From assembly GCF_039555335.1 (NCBI RefSeq), contig NC_092644.1:52293365-52357364 (forward strand): a stretch of 64,000 nt of DNA, in the 5' to 3' direction. Shown here in pieces: positions 24,965-35,726 of the stretch. The notes beneath the pieces are model-generated. The model had not been told where the DNA came from, searched no databases, and saw only the letters and a program-made list of their open reading frames with translations. How positions within the stretch are numbered: the stretch's first letter is position 1; every line of letters begins with the position of its first letter. The position numbers and the translations under genes are program-made. Origin of the DNA: Amphiura filiformis (taxonomy: Eukaryota; Echinodermata; Ophiuroidea; Amphilepidida; Amphiuridae).

Positions 24965-25616
24965 GGGCTGGGGTATGAGCGTTTGGACAGTATTTATTTT
25001 GGGACATCAGAGCACATCAGACATATCGAATTGCATTCTGAATACGAAGAATGTCCTTCTGATATCAAATAATTTTGATTTTTGAAATTGCAATTTAATA
25101 CACATTTTATGGCAAATCATTAAAAATTGATATTTTGATATTTAACAGTACTTGAAGTAAACTTTATAAATCTGATGATTTATACTTAAAGTGTATGTAG
25201 GTGGGATGAAAAGCCGACGATCAATTGAAAAGTTTGACCTTTCGTATTGAAGATATGGATTTTTTCCCAAAACACCAAAAAAATTAGGTCTTTTGGAAAA
25301 AAATCCATATCTTCAATATGAAAGGTCAAAATTTTCAATTGACCGTCGACTTTTCCTCCTGCTACATACACTTTAAGAATATATCATTAGATTTATATTA
25401 TTTACTTCGAGGACTGTTATATATCAAACATTTGAAAAGTATTAAATTTTTATAATTTGTCATAAAATTTGTATTATATTGTGATTTTCAAAAATGAAAA
25501 TTATTTGATATCAGAAAGACATGCTTCGTATTCAGAATGCAATTCGATAGGTCCGAGGTGCTCTCATGTCCCACAAAAATACTGTAAAAGCATAATAAAC
25601 GCTCATTTTAGATCCC
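24965..25616. mobile_element. TTAA-flanked palindromic MITE, complete copy
   Basis: TTAA at 24961-24964 and 25617-25620 flanks ends GGGCTGGGGTATGAGCGTTT and AAACGCTCATTTTAGATCCC. The arms pair across nearly the whole length, for example ATTCTGAATACGAAGAATGTC (in part) against GACATGCTTCGTATTCAGAAT, and ATCCATATCTTCAATATGAA against its near complement. A partial copy opens the window. Confidence 0.8.
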
Positions 25617-26196
25617 TTAAAATCATTTCTTTGCTCACTCATTAATTTTGAAAGCTTTTATGAGGATTAATTTTTATTTTATTTTTATTTTTTATTTTCG
25701 TTGTTTTTATTTTCACAGATTTGTTCTAACCTTTTTTGGGGTGGGGTTTAGGGGGATGGGTGGTTTCCTCCATTCATTAATTAATTGCATTGTTTCCTCC
25801 TTACTTAATTTGATGGAAATATATTCACTAGATGTTCGCATGTCATAAGGTGACCAGTGTAATTTGTGTTACATGTTCAAAATTGACAAAAAAAGTATTT
25901 TTTGATATGTTGTAATTTACTACCCTCTAATCATTTATACCAAGTTTGAGTTCAAAATGCCTCTCGTTTTGGCTTAATTGACCAATTACCGGTAATGACT
26001 AATTAGTGCATAGGCGGCAATGTATCGTCTACAACAATTCATTTTAATTTCCGACATAAAAATGGAACAATAGTACCTTAGTTCATCAAAAACTTGTCTT
26101 AATTATTAATTTATTACTGACATTTACCTATTTGGTTTATACAGATGCTGCTAAGGTCAATACATATACGCAGTTGGATGTTCTGAAGTGTCAAAA

Positions 26197-26268
26197 ATGA
26201 GGTACATAGATAATTTTGAGTTACGAGAGTGGGTCAAAGACAATCTTCGAAAGACCATCTTCCAAAAG
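26197..26268 (+). CDS. Gene B, exon 1: start of MADS-like domain (24 codons)
   Basis: ATG at 26197 begins MRYIDNFELREWVKDNLRKT and IFQK, then the donor GTAGGT. An upstream acceptor (TTTATACAG at 26136-26144) suggests this exon starts at 26145, so at least one non-coding exon precedes it. A short upstream ATG at 26145 ends at TGA before the main start. Length, phase 0 and sequence match exon 1 of gene A. In an ungapped comparison with the SRF MADS domain I see the shared motifs [FY]IDN, RKT, KKA/QKA and ELS/ALS. The domain would bind DNA or mediate dimerisation; this is inference. Confidence 0.88.
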
Positions 26269-26781
26269 GTAGGTAACTAATTTGTTTAGTTTTGTTTGAT
26301 TTTACTCCTAGAGCATACACATGGTTTTTAATCATCAATTGTCAAGTTTTGCTTGCCTTTGATCAAGAATAATATTTTGACTCAGTAGTGTGGATTACTT
26401 GTGTACAATGATTTTTGTGTTAAGGTGATGAAAAAAACCTCTTTTATGGGTGGATGGACTTTTTAAGCAGGGATTTATTTATTTTTGTCTCAATGCTAAA
26501 ATGACTCTTTTATTAAAATTTCACAGAAAGCTTGAATAATCTGGCAAAAAATTGATTTTTTTTTTTTTGCATGTAATTTTAAAAATGTTCTGATTTTTTT
26601 TTTCAAATATTTTCAGTCAAAATCAACATTTCCTGGTCAAATAATGGCTGATTTTACATGATATTAGCCAAATTAAAATCAAACAAAAAACTAAAAATCA
26701 AAATCTGCGTCGATGGAACCTGTTTTTGTTTCTGTTGCCTAACCTATTATTTCACTTCTTCTTTGCCACCTGTTTACTTAG

Positions 26782-26923
26782 GCCCATGCTCTAAGCATTC
26801 AAACAGGGTGTGAGGTTCTCATCAAGTTGAAAGATGATGCAGATGAGCTAGCGGGTCAGCAGTGTTATGCTACAGGCAGTCTACAGAAAGACTATGTCAA
26901 CAAGGGGCTTAGAAAACATCCAG
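26782..26923 (+). CDS. Gene B, exon 2: rest of MADS-like domain
   Basis: TTTACTTAG acceptor, then AHALSIQTGCEVLIKLKDD and later QQCYATGSLQKDYV; donor GTTTGT after CCAG. The exon has 142 bases and ends in phase 1. Together with exon 1 it reads QKAHALSIQTGCEVL, which lines up without gaps with the KKAYELSTLTGTQVL helix/strand of SRF, and CYATGSLQK lines up with the TFATRKLQ strand after a three-residue gap. Gene A encodes the same domain. Confidence 0.88.
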
Positions 26924-27464
26924 GTTTGTAGAACACATGAAGAGTTCAGATGTAAAATGTGATAATCGGTATCTCCAAAGGCTGCTTGTTCTTTCTATTG
27001 ATGGATTAAATATTTTCATCTTTTATTGGGGATTTTTTTTATTATGAAATTTTGTGTTGAATAATTCAATAAAAACAAAACAAAAACAAGGCAGAGATGT
27101 ATTATCGCTTTTGCATTTGAACTCTTCATAATACACAACAAACCAGGGTCAGAATTTCGGCGAGAATCCACGAATCGATTCTCGCAAAGATTCTTGTAAA
27201 CAGGTTTGCATGAATCAGAATTGATTCTCGCAAACTTTTGTAGTTTACACAGAAGTTGATCTGCAAGAATCAAATGATTCCCACGAATGTATTCTGTAAG
27301 AATCAAGATTGATTCTTGCATCAAGATTGATTCTCGCACTGTGAAACAAAATTCTGACCCTGCGATACACTACATGTACAATGTACATCATGTCAATCCA
27401 AGGATATCTACTCACTGTATTAACCTCAATATTAGGGGCTTCTATATGATACATCTACTCTTAA

Positions 27465-27816
27465 GGGGGTACTACACCCCTGCCCAATTTTAAGCCTATT
27501 TTTGCATTTTTCTCAAAAATTATAGCACATTGGTGGCAAGTAAGATATGTACATTATAGGGGCAAGGACTACAACTACTGCACTGGAAATTTTATTTCGA
27601 CACAGACAACAGTTGTGGAGTTACAGTCAAAAATGAGGGAAAACCAATATTTGATCAATAAATCAATAACTACTTGCCTTGAGTTGCTGAATTTTCAGTG
27701 TAGTAGTTGTAGTCCTTGCCCCTATAATATACATATCTTACTTGTCACAAATGCGCTATAATTTTTGAGAAAAATGCAAAAATAGGCACAAAATTGGCCA
27801 GGGGTGTAGTACCCCC
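27465..27816. mobile_element. TTAA-flanked MITE in gene B intron 2
   Basis: TTAA at 27461-27464 and 27817-27820 flanks GGGGGTACTACACCCCTGCC at the left and its mirror ending GGGGTGTAGTACCCCC. The arms extend inward through GCCTATTTTTGCATTTTTCT. A fragment of this family is also inside the element at 19671-20404. Confidence 0.82.
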
Positions 27817-27834
27817 TTAATGAAGTACTCTTAA

Positions 27835-29759
27835 AGGTGAACCTCATTGAAAATAAAGTTATATATCAATGAAAAGCTTATGATGTCAGGATAGTAAAAA
27901 TTATTTTTTCCGATTTTTTTGATGGCCAATAAAGCTGAAAAATGAAAAAAATTAATGAATTTTTGGTCTTTTTTAAGGCGCCCAAAAAGCACCCAAATCA
28001 ATCGTCTATGACCTTGGGAATGCTCATGGCGTAAGCTCAGGGTTCATGAGTCACGTGATCCTACTCGGAAACACGTAAACAAGACTTGCTTCCTGTACTT
28101 TGCAAGCTGCCCGGCAAGTCTGATTTTCACAATAAACATGATAAAGCTTGAAATTAGAGGAATCTTCAAGTTCCTGGTTCCTTCTATATATATTAGAAAT
28201 AATAGAATTATTGTCAACACATAAATTTTCCGTAAATTTTTGACAAAATCAGTCATAACTGGCTGGGTATAACTGGGTAATTGAGTTTGAATTTCGCGCG
28301 GGCGCTGGGATCAATCCCATGCGCAAATGCTTGCTGCTACCGAGTACCGTTCATGTCATGGACTGAATAAACATGATCGAATAACAAATTAAATACTTGT
28401 TTGTGACATTCCGTATTCTTGATTCATTTTAAAATATCTGATTTTAAAAAATATCGTCTTGCAGTAATCAAAAAATTAATAAAGAACCGCCGATTTCGTC
28501 AAATCCAGCCCATATAAAGGTTTTCATATTTAGCGCATTGCGGTAATACATTCTTTCCACACAATCACGATTGAAAGAAACAGATACTCGGGCAGATACT
28601 TTATGATAAAATAAATACAATTTAGGCTTAGTAGACCGTTATTAAATGGAAATCTGAATAAAATTAAAACATTGTCACTTGTGTCACGATTCTTTAATGA
28701 TAGTACAATCAGTGTACGGTACTGAAAAAGTGAAACATTCATGTTTTATGGATTACCGAACACGATGCGTAAATTGCTGAAGAAATTGTAGGGACGGATA
28801 TGCACAAACACAGCGACTCGCTTGGGGCTTAAATCCGCCCGGCAGCACTTGCGTTGTGTGTTCCATATATCTGTGGTTTCATGGGGTGTTTCAGCAGATT
28901 TGATCAATCGTTCCCTTATATTTGGAACATTTACAGGAATCAATTTTGCTGATGAAGTAACAATAAGTTGGAAATATCAGAATGTGAATATCAAATCGGT
29001 CATTTTGTCTGCAAGTACAGTACAGTCGCGGATACTGGACACTCGGCGTAGTGAGACTCAGTCAGTCTGCAGTCACTGAGCTCATCCCGTATGTATCTAT
29101 ACAAGTTCGCCTATCATACATGACCGGCCATGACCGGTTGTAAAGCTAAGAAATAATTAAAAAATCCTGTACATGTACCTTATTCTATTCCTTCATTTTC
29201 TCATTGTGTTCATCTCAACTTGGTGTGACGATCTGAACTGGTAGCACTAGCAGTTATTTTTTGCAATCTGTTTTCATTCGCTGAATCTTCGCTCTTCGTG
29301 CTTTACTGTAATATTCCCTATGCATATCGTGGATGGCTTGGCCTATCCCAAATCACCCCGCCAGCACTTTTCCCATTTTAAATCCCCACACTTTATTCAG
29401 GAACTTCATTCTTGATTTGATCATGATATTTCCTTCATGTAATTCTTATTTTATTGAAGATATTTTTTCATGTAAAGTTGACAATGACTGAATTGGCCCG
29501 ATGCATGCCACAGTAATACACGGACATTGTGTTTACAATCAAACCCGGAAGTAACTGTGTGTCCCTGGGCTGGCGTCATCAACTAAAGCGCCCAATTTGA
29601 ACGATTTCGTTTTGTAATTTAGGGGGTGCCAATATCCAATCTTTGCATGGAGATTATGTCTAGCCTGATACGCTATGCAAATAAAAAATATTCTTTTCTG
29701 CTTCCTGACATCATAAGCTTTCCATTGATATATAACTTTATTTTCAATGAGGTTCACCT
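27835..29759. mobile_element. TTAA-flanked 1.9-kb non-autonomous element in gene B intron 2
   Basis: TTAA at 27831-27834 and 29760-29763 flanks AGGTGAACCTCATTGAAAAT at the left and its mirror ATTTTCAATGAGGTTCACCT at the right. The inverted repeats continue for about 55 bases (ATATATCAATG, AAGCTTATGATGTCAGGA). No transposase frame inside. It starts only ten bases after the neighbouring TTAA element. Confidence 0.82.
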
Positions 29760-29763
29760 TTAA

Positions 29764-30231
29764 TACTGATTTCTAAAACCAATGATGTCTGTAAGTCTTA
29801 TTCAGAATTTGAGAAATGCCAACAACCTAGCCGAATGAAATCGCCCGAGGGAAATCGGGACAAATGTTGCCACACATCAACTGACCTGTAACAATGGAGG
29901 TCCATAGCTCTTGGTCAATGTAAGCTACAGATCACCTGACATTATGTTATAGAACATGTTATTGGTAGCCTATTCAGCAGAGCCTTATCTGCTTCACTGA
30001 CCGTGGGCCAATGCAAGCAACCATGGGCCAATGCAAGTAGGATCAATATAGTACATATAACAAAGAAAGTATTAAGTACTTTTCCTTGGGTAAACATAAT
30101 TATTTACTTTTCATTTATGGTGTTTGGAGGGAAACTTTCTGATCTCTTTTACTCTTTGTATAGTTATATTTTATACTTTAGCTACGTACTTGATTGATAT
30201 CTTTCTTATTGTTTCCTTTTCATTATAACAG
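29764..30231. other. Rest of gene B intron 2
   Basis: Between the TTAA element and exon 3. It ends in the pyrimidine-rich tract TATTGTTTCCTTTTCATTAT before the exon 3 acceptor. No gene. Confidence 0.5.
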
Positions 30232-31090
30232 AGGAGTTTTTTGTGTCTGGTGAGACCGGGTTACCGTTGGTAGATCAGGGCATACAGAGTGACGAGACCA
30301 GTTTACCTCCTAAAACATCATCAAGAACTAACAGTGCTAGCAGTACACATCAACAAGCAGGTCATGATGATTTAGAAAGTTTTACACAACTTCGGGGACC
30401 ATTAGGAAAGGGAGGGACTAGATGTGTGTCAGATCAAAGTTTCCAAACAGATGTACTCACAGCATCATCTCAGCACAGTGATACTGAGATGAAGATGAGA
30501 GCTGTTAGTCTCTCTCAGAACACAGAATTCCATTCCACAGTAGAGACAGAAGGATATGGTCCATCATGTGCCATGGATCAATCCATGCAAGAAGAGGATG
30601 ATGGCGGTGGTGGTAGTGGTGATGATGACATCAGAACGTTAGTCAAAATGGAACCAGGCATAGATCTTGACCACATTCCAGCTGCACTTTCTTCCAGTGA
30701 TACCCCAGCCGGGGTTATAAGTAAAACAGAACACATCTCAGGGAATATTGATGTTGATGCAGAGGATGCACAAGATATGGATGATGCAGATTTGACATCT
30801 ATGTCGCTCACGGATGCTGCACTATCCCAAGAACTTGATGGCAGTGGTGCTGGAATGTTTAGTGATTTACATGTAACACCATCTCAAGATACTACCAGTA
30901 AGCCATTTCAGTGTGCCATATGTCAAAAGGCCTTTAGAAGTGTACAGGTATTACAGAAACATAGCGTGACTTTTCACAGACAAGGACAACAAGGTAAAGC
31001 CATCCGGCTTGCAGCTCCCCGTTCAAGAAGTAGAGGTGGTGGAAAACACAGTGGAGGAATGCAGTCCAGAACAAACACACAAACATTTAT
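30232..31090 (+). CDS. Gene B, exon 3: acidic linker and first C2H2 finger
   Basis: CATTATAACAG acceptor; the split codon G-AG restores the frame to give EEFFVSGETGLPLVDQG, matching gene A EVEVSGETGLPV. Residues 72-357 are Ser/Asp/Glu-rich. LVKMEPG near residue 208 fits the SUMO-acceptor consensus. The C2H2 finger at residues 297-320 (FQCAICQKAF, then QVLQKHSVTFH) is the orthologous position to finger one of gene A. A basic Arg/Ser/Gly stretch (RSRSRGGGKHSGG) follows. The exon ends in phase 2 at ACATTTAT before GTAAGT. The GTG at 30243 is not a start; it is an internal codon. Confidence 0.9.
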
Positions 31091-31600
31091 GTAAGTTTTA
31101 AAATATGGATGTTCATGTAATAGCAGGGTACAATGGGCTTAAAAAATTGTAAAATGGTGTTCACACATGGCACATACGCACAGTATGTGCAGCACCTACG
31201 CAAAGTGTGACTGACTGCGTGCACACTTTTTTGAAGAAAAAAAAGGAATGCTTGCATCTACTAGGTTTCACATGAAGAAGATTGACCTGCTCATGAACAA
31301 AAAACGAATAGTTCCCCCCCGATAACATGTTGAACAAAGTACATAATTGTGGTTAAGTATTGTTCACTGTTGGAATCAAGGCAGTTCAGCTAGCGTCCCA
31401 CCGAACCACACGATCAGAAGAAATTGTGAAAACATTGATGGCTGGTGGCAAGAATTTTCACACCAAATAAGTCAAAGTTTACTTTTATGAAGGGCAAGCT
31501 GTACCAAAGGTGTGACCTGATGTAAAGGGATCAAGTTTTCAATTTCAAATTGTGTTCTTAATGTTTTCTAATTAATTTTGTTGTTTTTATTTCTTCACAG

Positions 31601-31886
31601 GCACACTTGTACAATTTGCAACCAAAGATTTCCTGAATCCATCCTTCTAAACGACCACATCGTCAAAACCCATCTAAATGTGTCTCAAATGATCCCCTCA
31701 GCTCAGAACGCACCAGGCCCATCCCAGTTACAGTATGCTAACACCCAAGGAAGCCCCCAACTGCCCCAGATAACCTCAGTGAGTTCTCTTCAGTACCAAC
31801 CCCCCATGAACCCCACACCATCTGCAGCATCATCTTATGGTCAAAGCCCAGTAGCACCAAAGCCAAGTACTAGTCAACAAGGACAG
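31601..31886 (+). CDS. Gene B, exon 4: second C2H2 finger and the common splice donor
   Basis: TTCTTCACAG acceptor; the first base completes ATG, then HTCTICNQRFPESI and LLNDHIVKTH form a C2H2 finger at residues 359-382. A Pro/Ser/Gln-rich stretch leads to the donor CAG-GTAAGTG at 31887. The constant exons 1-4 sum to 1,359 bases, exactly 453 codons, so the donor is phase 0. Every downstream cassette must begin on a codon boundary to be joined here, and they do. If the donor is not used, translation stops five codons later. Confidence 0.88.
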
Positions 31887-32343
31887 GTAAGTGTGACATG
31901 AGTTTGAGCTTTTAAGTGTGTTGGGGATGGAATCAATACTCAACCTGCAGGTGTTTTCCTGTTCCGCCCCGTTTTGGGTGGTTCACTTTTTGTGCTGAGT
32001 ATATTCATGCATACTAGACTAAACACTAATAACCGCCAGTTGATTTGAGCCATCAAAATAACGGGAATGCCGATCTGTTTTTTCATAGTCACAATACATT
32101 GTAGCGCATTCTTGATTGATTGATTAATTGATATTTCAAGCCTGAATATTATGGGATGCTGAGTTCAAATTATCATAAGTGAAACTAGAGCTGTATTTAA
32201 GCCCAGGAATTAGGGCAGTTTACCAAATGCTCTGTTTAAGTCGGTATGTGAAAACTGTTTCAATCTTAAATCTTAATAAATTACTTATTGAAATCACAGT
32301 CGGGTAGAAAATGTAAATGGTCAAATTATGACTTTAAATCCAG

Positions 32344-32802
32344 ACTAGCCACAAGCCTCCTGTTGCAGCCGCCGGAGCACCAGCCATTCTGCTTCAAGAA
32401 CCCTCTCAAGTTTATTACATACTTTCTGAGGATTGCGAGGATGTCATTTTCCCTATCAGGCACGAGATGGAAGGACCGCCCAATGCCTCATACGAGCCAG
32501 TTAGGATCCCAGCTGTAAAGTTGCAGGACATGAGGATAAGATGCTCGACAGCAACCAGCTTCACACGCAATCTACTCAGTTATTTTTTTGACCAGAAGAC
32601 GAGGGCAACTTCAAATTTTAACGGTAAAGGGAGCGTGATGACGCCCCAAGGATCCATTAATAAACACAAACTTGATAGGAGGATTGTACTGACCATGCTG
32701 GACCAAGTTGAGTTGCAGTTCCCCGGATCTACAACAGAGCGCAGTAACTTTTCAAAACTAATTGAAGCTATCAATGACAAGTGCCGTCATTCATACACAT
32801 AG
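32344..32802 (+). CDS. Terminal cassette T1: classical BEN domain
   Basis: Acceptor TTTAAATCCAG, phase 0, 152 codons plus TAG. In-frame stops lie just upstream (32305, 32314), so the open frame starts at the acceptor. The BEN domain covers roughly residues 75-150: FTRNLLSYFF, a TSNFNGKG turn, HKLDRRIVLTMLDQVELQFP and INDKCRHSY. BEN domains are alpha-helical DNA-binding and protein-contact modules found in transcriptional repressors and insulator proteins. This is the closest cassette to the constant exons and the most classical BEN in the array. A second pyrimidine-rich acceptor 25 bases downstream would shift the frame. Confidence 0.85.
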   Translation, partial: TSHKPPVAAAGAPAILLQEPSQVYYILSEDCEDVIFPIRHEMEGPPNASYEPVRIPAVKLQDMRIRCSTATSFTRNLLSYFFDQKTRATSNFNGKGSVMTPQGSINKHKLDRRIVLTMLDQVELQFPGSTTERSNFSKLIEAINDKCRHSYT

Positions 32803-35240
32803 TCTACTAATGTTCCTACATTTGTATTTCATCTCCTAGACTGTGTGCATCAATTGTTGAATTTTAACTTTTAAGGCCAGCAAAAAAATCCCAAAGCGGT
32901 ATCAGTAATGATCCAGTATGGTTACTAAATCAGTAAGTGTGAAACGCATTATTTTAAATGGCATTTTGGCCCACCTTTTTCCCACCCGTTTGTGGCCGAA
33001 TTTCTGATTTTAGCATAGAATAAATGCCAGCGGATTGAGTATTGATTTCATCCTGTATATACTCCATCAACTCAGAAGTACAAAGTAAATAGACCTCGGA
33101 AACTGGAGGTATGAGAATAATTATTTCAGTGCAATGCATGTGTAAATTTATGCTTCTTTGGGACACCAACTGCTGCGTGAATTGTACTTGCCGAGTGCAC
33201 CACGCTCTTTATGTGCAACATTTTTTAACACACAGTGCGTGTGACGCAAAGCATCAACCCCCGGTGCCACGGACTTGGTTTGTACTTCTAGGTTGAAGCA
33301 GTAGGCCTATAGAAAATAAGTGCTTCATTTTCATCAGCACATAACCACATAACACATCCCACCAGAATGGCCAACAGCTACATCATTTGAATAATGTTTA
33401 GTACCAATCAGTTTTTCATGTTTATTGAAAAGCCTGCCTCTTTAGAATGCAACATTGCATCAATCAACCATTAATTATTATAGCGCCTAACACCAAGAAA
33501 ACTTGAATGTACTGGAGGTTCCTGTATACATTGATTGAACAATAATCTGCAGTGTCAGAAATAAGGGGAAAATGTAGTTTGTCCTGAGGACAACCTAATA
33601 GATTCTACTTGTCCTTAAAATATTTCATTTGCCCCAAAACTGATCTTTTAGGGCATAAATCAAATTTGTTTTGATGTTTTTGGCTCTGGAAAGTCTGTAG
33701 CTAAGAAACATGACACTAGCTTCAAAATTCACCAAATCTGATATTATGGATTTTGATCACTGGCACCATCGGTTAACACAGAGAAATGGATAATTAAAAT
33801 GTTCAGAACATGCTGAGCAAGCAGACATCACAGAATTCAGTATGCTAGTGTGGGGATTGGTACAAATGACATTTAAACATGGCAGCAAGTCAAAACTTTT
33901 ATTCATAAATCATGATTTTGGAGGTAAAATATAGTGGTTGTTCGTCGGACAAGTGTATGGCTCATCATGGTTGTCCCCAAGGATTTTTGGACAAGCGGAC
34001 AAGAGAATAGTGTTTATTTCAAACGCTGAATGATATACAAATGAATGGAAGGGAATATATAATAAATGCATGATATCATTCAATAAAGATACATAGTTTC
34101 ATATAGAAAATTAGTGCTTATTCTAAACGCAGGGGTGTGATCCTTCAGGATTTAACCAGATTTCCTGGATTTTTTGTGGCCAAAATTTATGCAATTTTAT
34201 TGATTTTCAGCCCAATTTCATGCTGTTTTCAGGCTTTTCTACTCCTTCCTGGATATTTCAAAAGCTTTGAAAATTGAATCACACCCCTGTAAATATCATG
34301 TTTTTTAAAGTTTCTTAAAGAATGTCAATGAATGGATCCTGCACTTCCAAATGTGATCAGTCAGCTTGTTACAGATATGAGGGCTCTGTGAATGTTGAGT
34401 TCTTTGTTCGATAAATAGCGGTGCTTATGATGTTGGTAGAGCAGACATCTGCGACCACTCCCAATTGGTTCATGGAACATACTTATGATCTTAAATTCAA
34501 CTCAGCATGTTAAGCTATACATGTAACTATTGTAAGTTAGGTGTATCAACATAACAATGGTGCATTTTGGATAGCAATTTTTTCTTGGAAACTGATGGTG
34601 GGTTCCAATGATTTTGATAGCTTGTATGAGTATGAAGAATGTGCAGAAGTTTTTAACTTTCCTCTTTTCAACAATGTTCCCTTCTTATTCTAAGAACTAC
34701 ATGTAACTCTTTTAATCCCAACAGCTTACAACATTTGAAAAAAAACATGAATTTACCCCACATTTATATTGAAATTATAATTTTCAACAGAAATAAAGGG
34801 TTTGCAGTAGCGGTATATGCTTTATGGATTCCTTGTGATTCTTGATCGAACAGGTTTGCATTAATATTGTGGCAGCTATTGTTTTAAAGTTCCTCCAACC
34901 TCAAATTAAACATTTGTACCATAAAGTGTTTATCACTATACTTTAAGAAATAAAAGTTATAACTGTACAAAAAATATGTGAATGAATCTTGAATGAATGA
35001 ATCTTTATTTCCATAATAAAAAACAACAAAATACAAAGAAATTCAACATCATATGTTTGGGAAGTTGATGCTTTCTATAGCCTTGCTAATATACAAGAAA
35101 CACTTTGGTAAGGTATTGTATTCATTAGAGGGGGTCAACCCCTTAGTAAAACATAAAAAAGGCCTCCGATCCTTATTCCAAATACGGGTATTTACACAGA
35201 TTTTGCAAAAAATAAAAAGGGCTCCTCTTCCTCCTCCCAG
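32803..35240. other. T1 3' UTR and spacer, no gene recognised
   Basis: An AATAAA at 33019-33024 could end the T1 transcript. The rest is AT-rich spacer without a supported frame or clear element. Confidence 0.5.
33019..33024 (+). promoter_or_regulatory. Candidate poly(A) signal for cassette T1
   Basis: AATAAA 217 bases downstream of the T1 stop codon. The call rests on hexamer and position. Confidence 0.4.
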
Positions 35241-35726
35241 CTTCCAGAACCCATTGTGATGGCAGCTCCTGAACCAGGGAAATTCTACTTGGGTTCGGAC
35301 ATGGGGATGGTTCGGGACATTGCAGATTACAAGGCTATGCTACGTATTGTCATGTCTAACAAACGGAACACGGATGAGGAGAATGGGCGTTTTCTTTGTG
35401 GGGCATTGCTGCGCTTTGAGTTATCCGAGGAACAATTGGCTACGGTAAACATCACCGGATCATCCCGAGACTCCGAAACAAAGAAAAAAGAAAACTGGAA
35501 AAAAATAGATAAGAAACTGCTACATGCCATATACACCCAGGCAAAGTACCAGTTTGCAGGATTTAAGGACCTATACACAGATCATAAGAATAAAACTTTT
35601 ATATATATCCAAGATAACTGTAAGAAGGCAAGAGCAAAACTTCGCAAGAAACAAAAGCAGAAGAGAGTGACAGAGGTTGATTCCAAAGCGGCCCTGATGC
35701 ATGGTAATTTGGACATTTTGAGATAA
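35241..35726 (+). CDS. Terminal cassette T2: YLGG-class BEN domain
   Basis: A strong acceptor (CTCCTCTTCCTCCTCCCAG) opens the exon in phase 0; 161 codons follow to TAA. GKFYLGSDMG begins the module near residue 12; then NGRFLCGALLRFELSEEQLA, VNITGSSRD, DKKLLHAIYTQAKYQF and NCKKARAKL. The helices and the LD/ID-x-x-[LI]-x-AI and N-x-C-x-x-AR signatures are those of BEN domains, preceded by an extra conserved YLGG..DYK segment that defines this class in the array. A basic lysine/arginine tail could act in nuclear import or DNA contact. Confidence 0.85.
   Translation, partial: LPEPIVMAAPEPGKFYLGSDMGMVRDIADYKAMLRIVMSNKRNTDEENGRFLCGALLRFELSEEQLATVNITGSSRDSETKKKENWKKIDKKLLHAIYTQAKYQFAGFKDLYTDHKNKTFIYIQDNCKKARAKLRKKQKQKRVTEVDSKAALMHGNLDILR

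Noticed and set aside
32369..32518. Alternative T1 acceptor with a better pyrimidine tract (CCTCCTGTTGCAG)
   Set aside because: It shifts the frame away from the BEN domain and runs into a stop at 32516; the phase-0 acceptor at 32344 keeps the domain.
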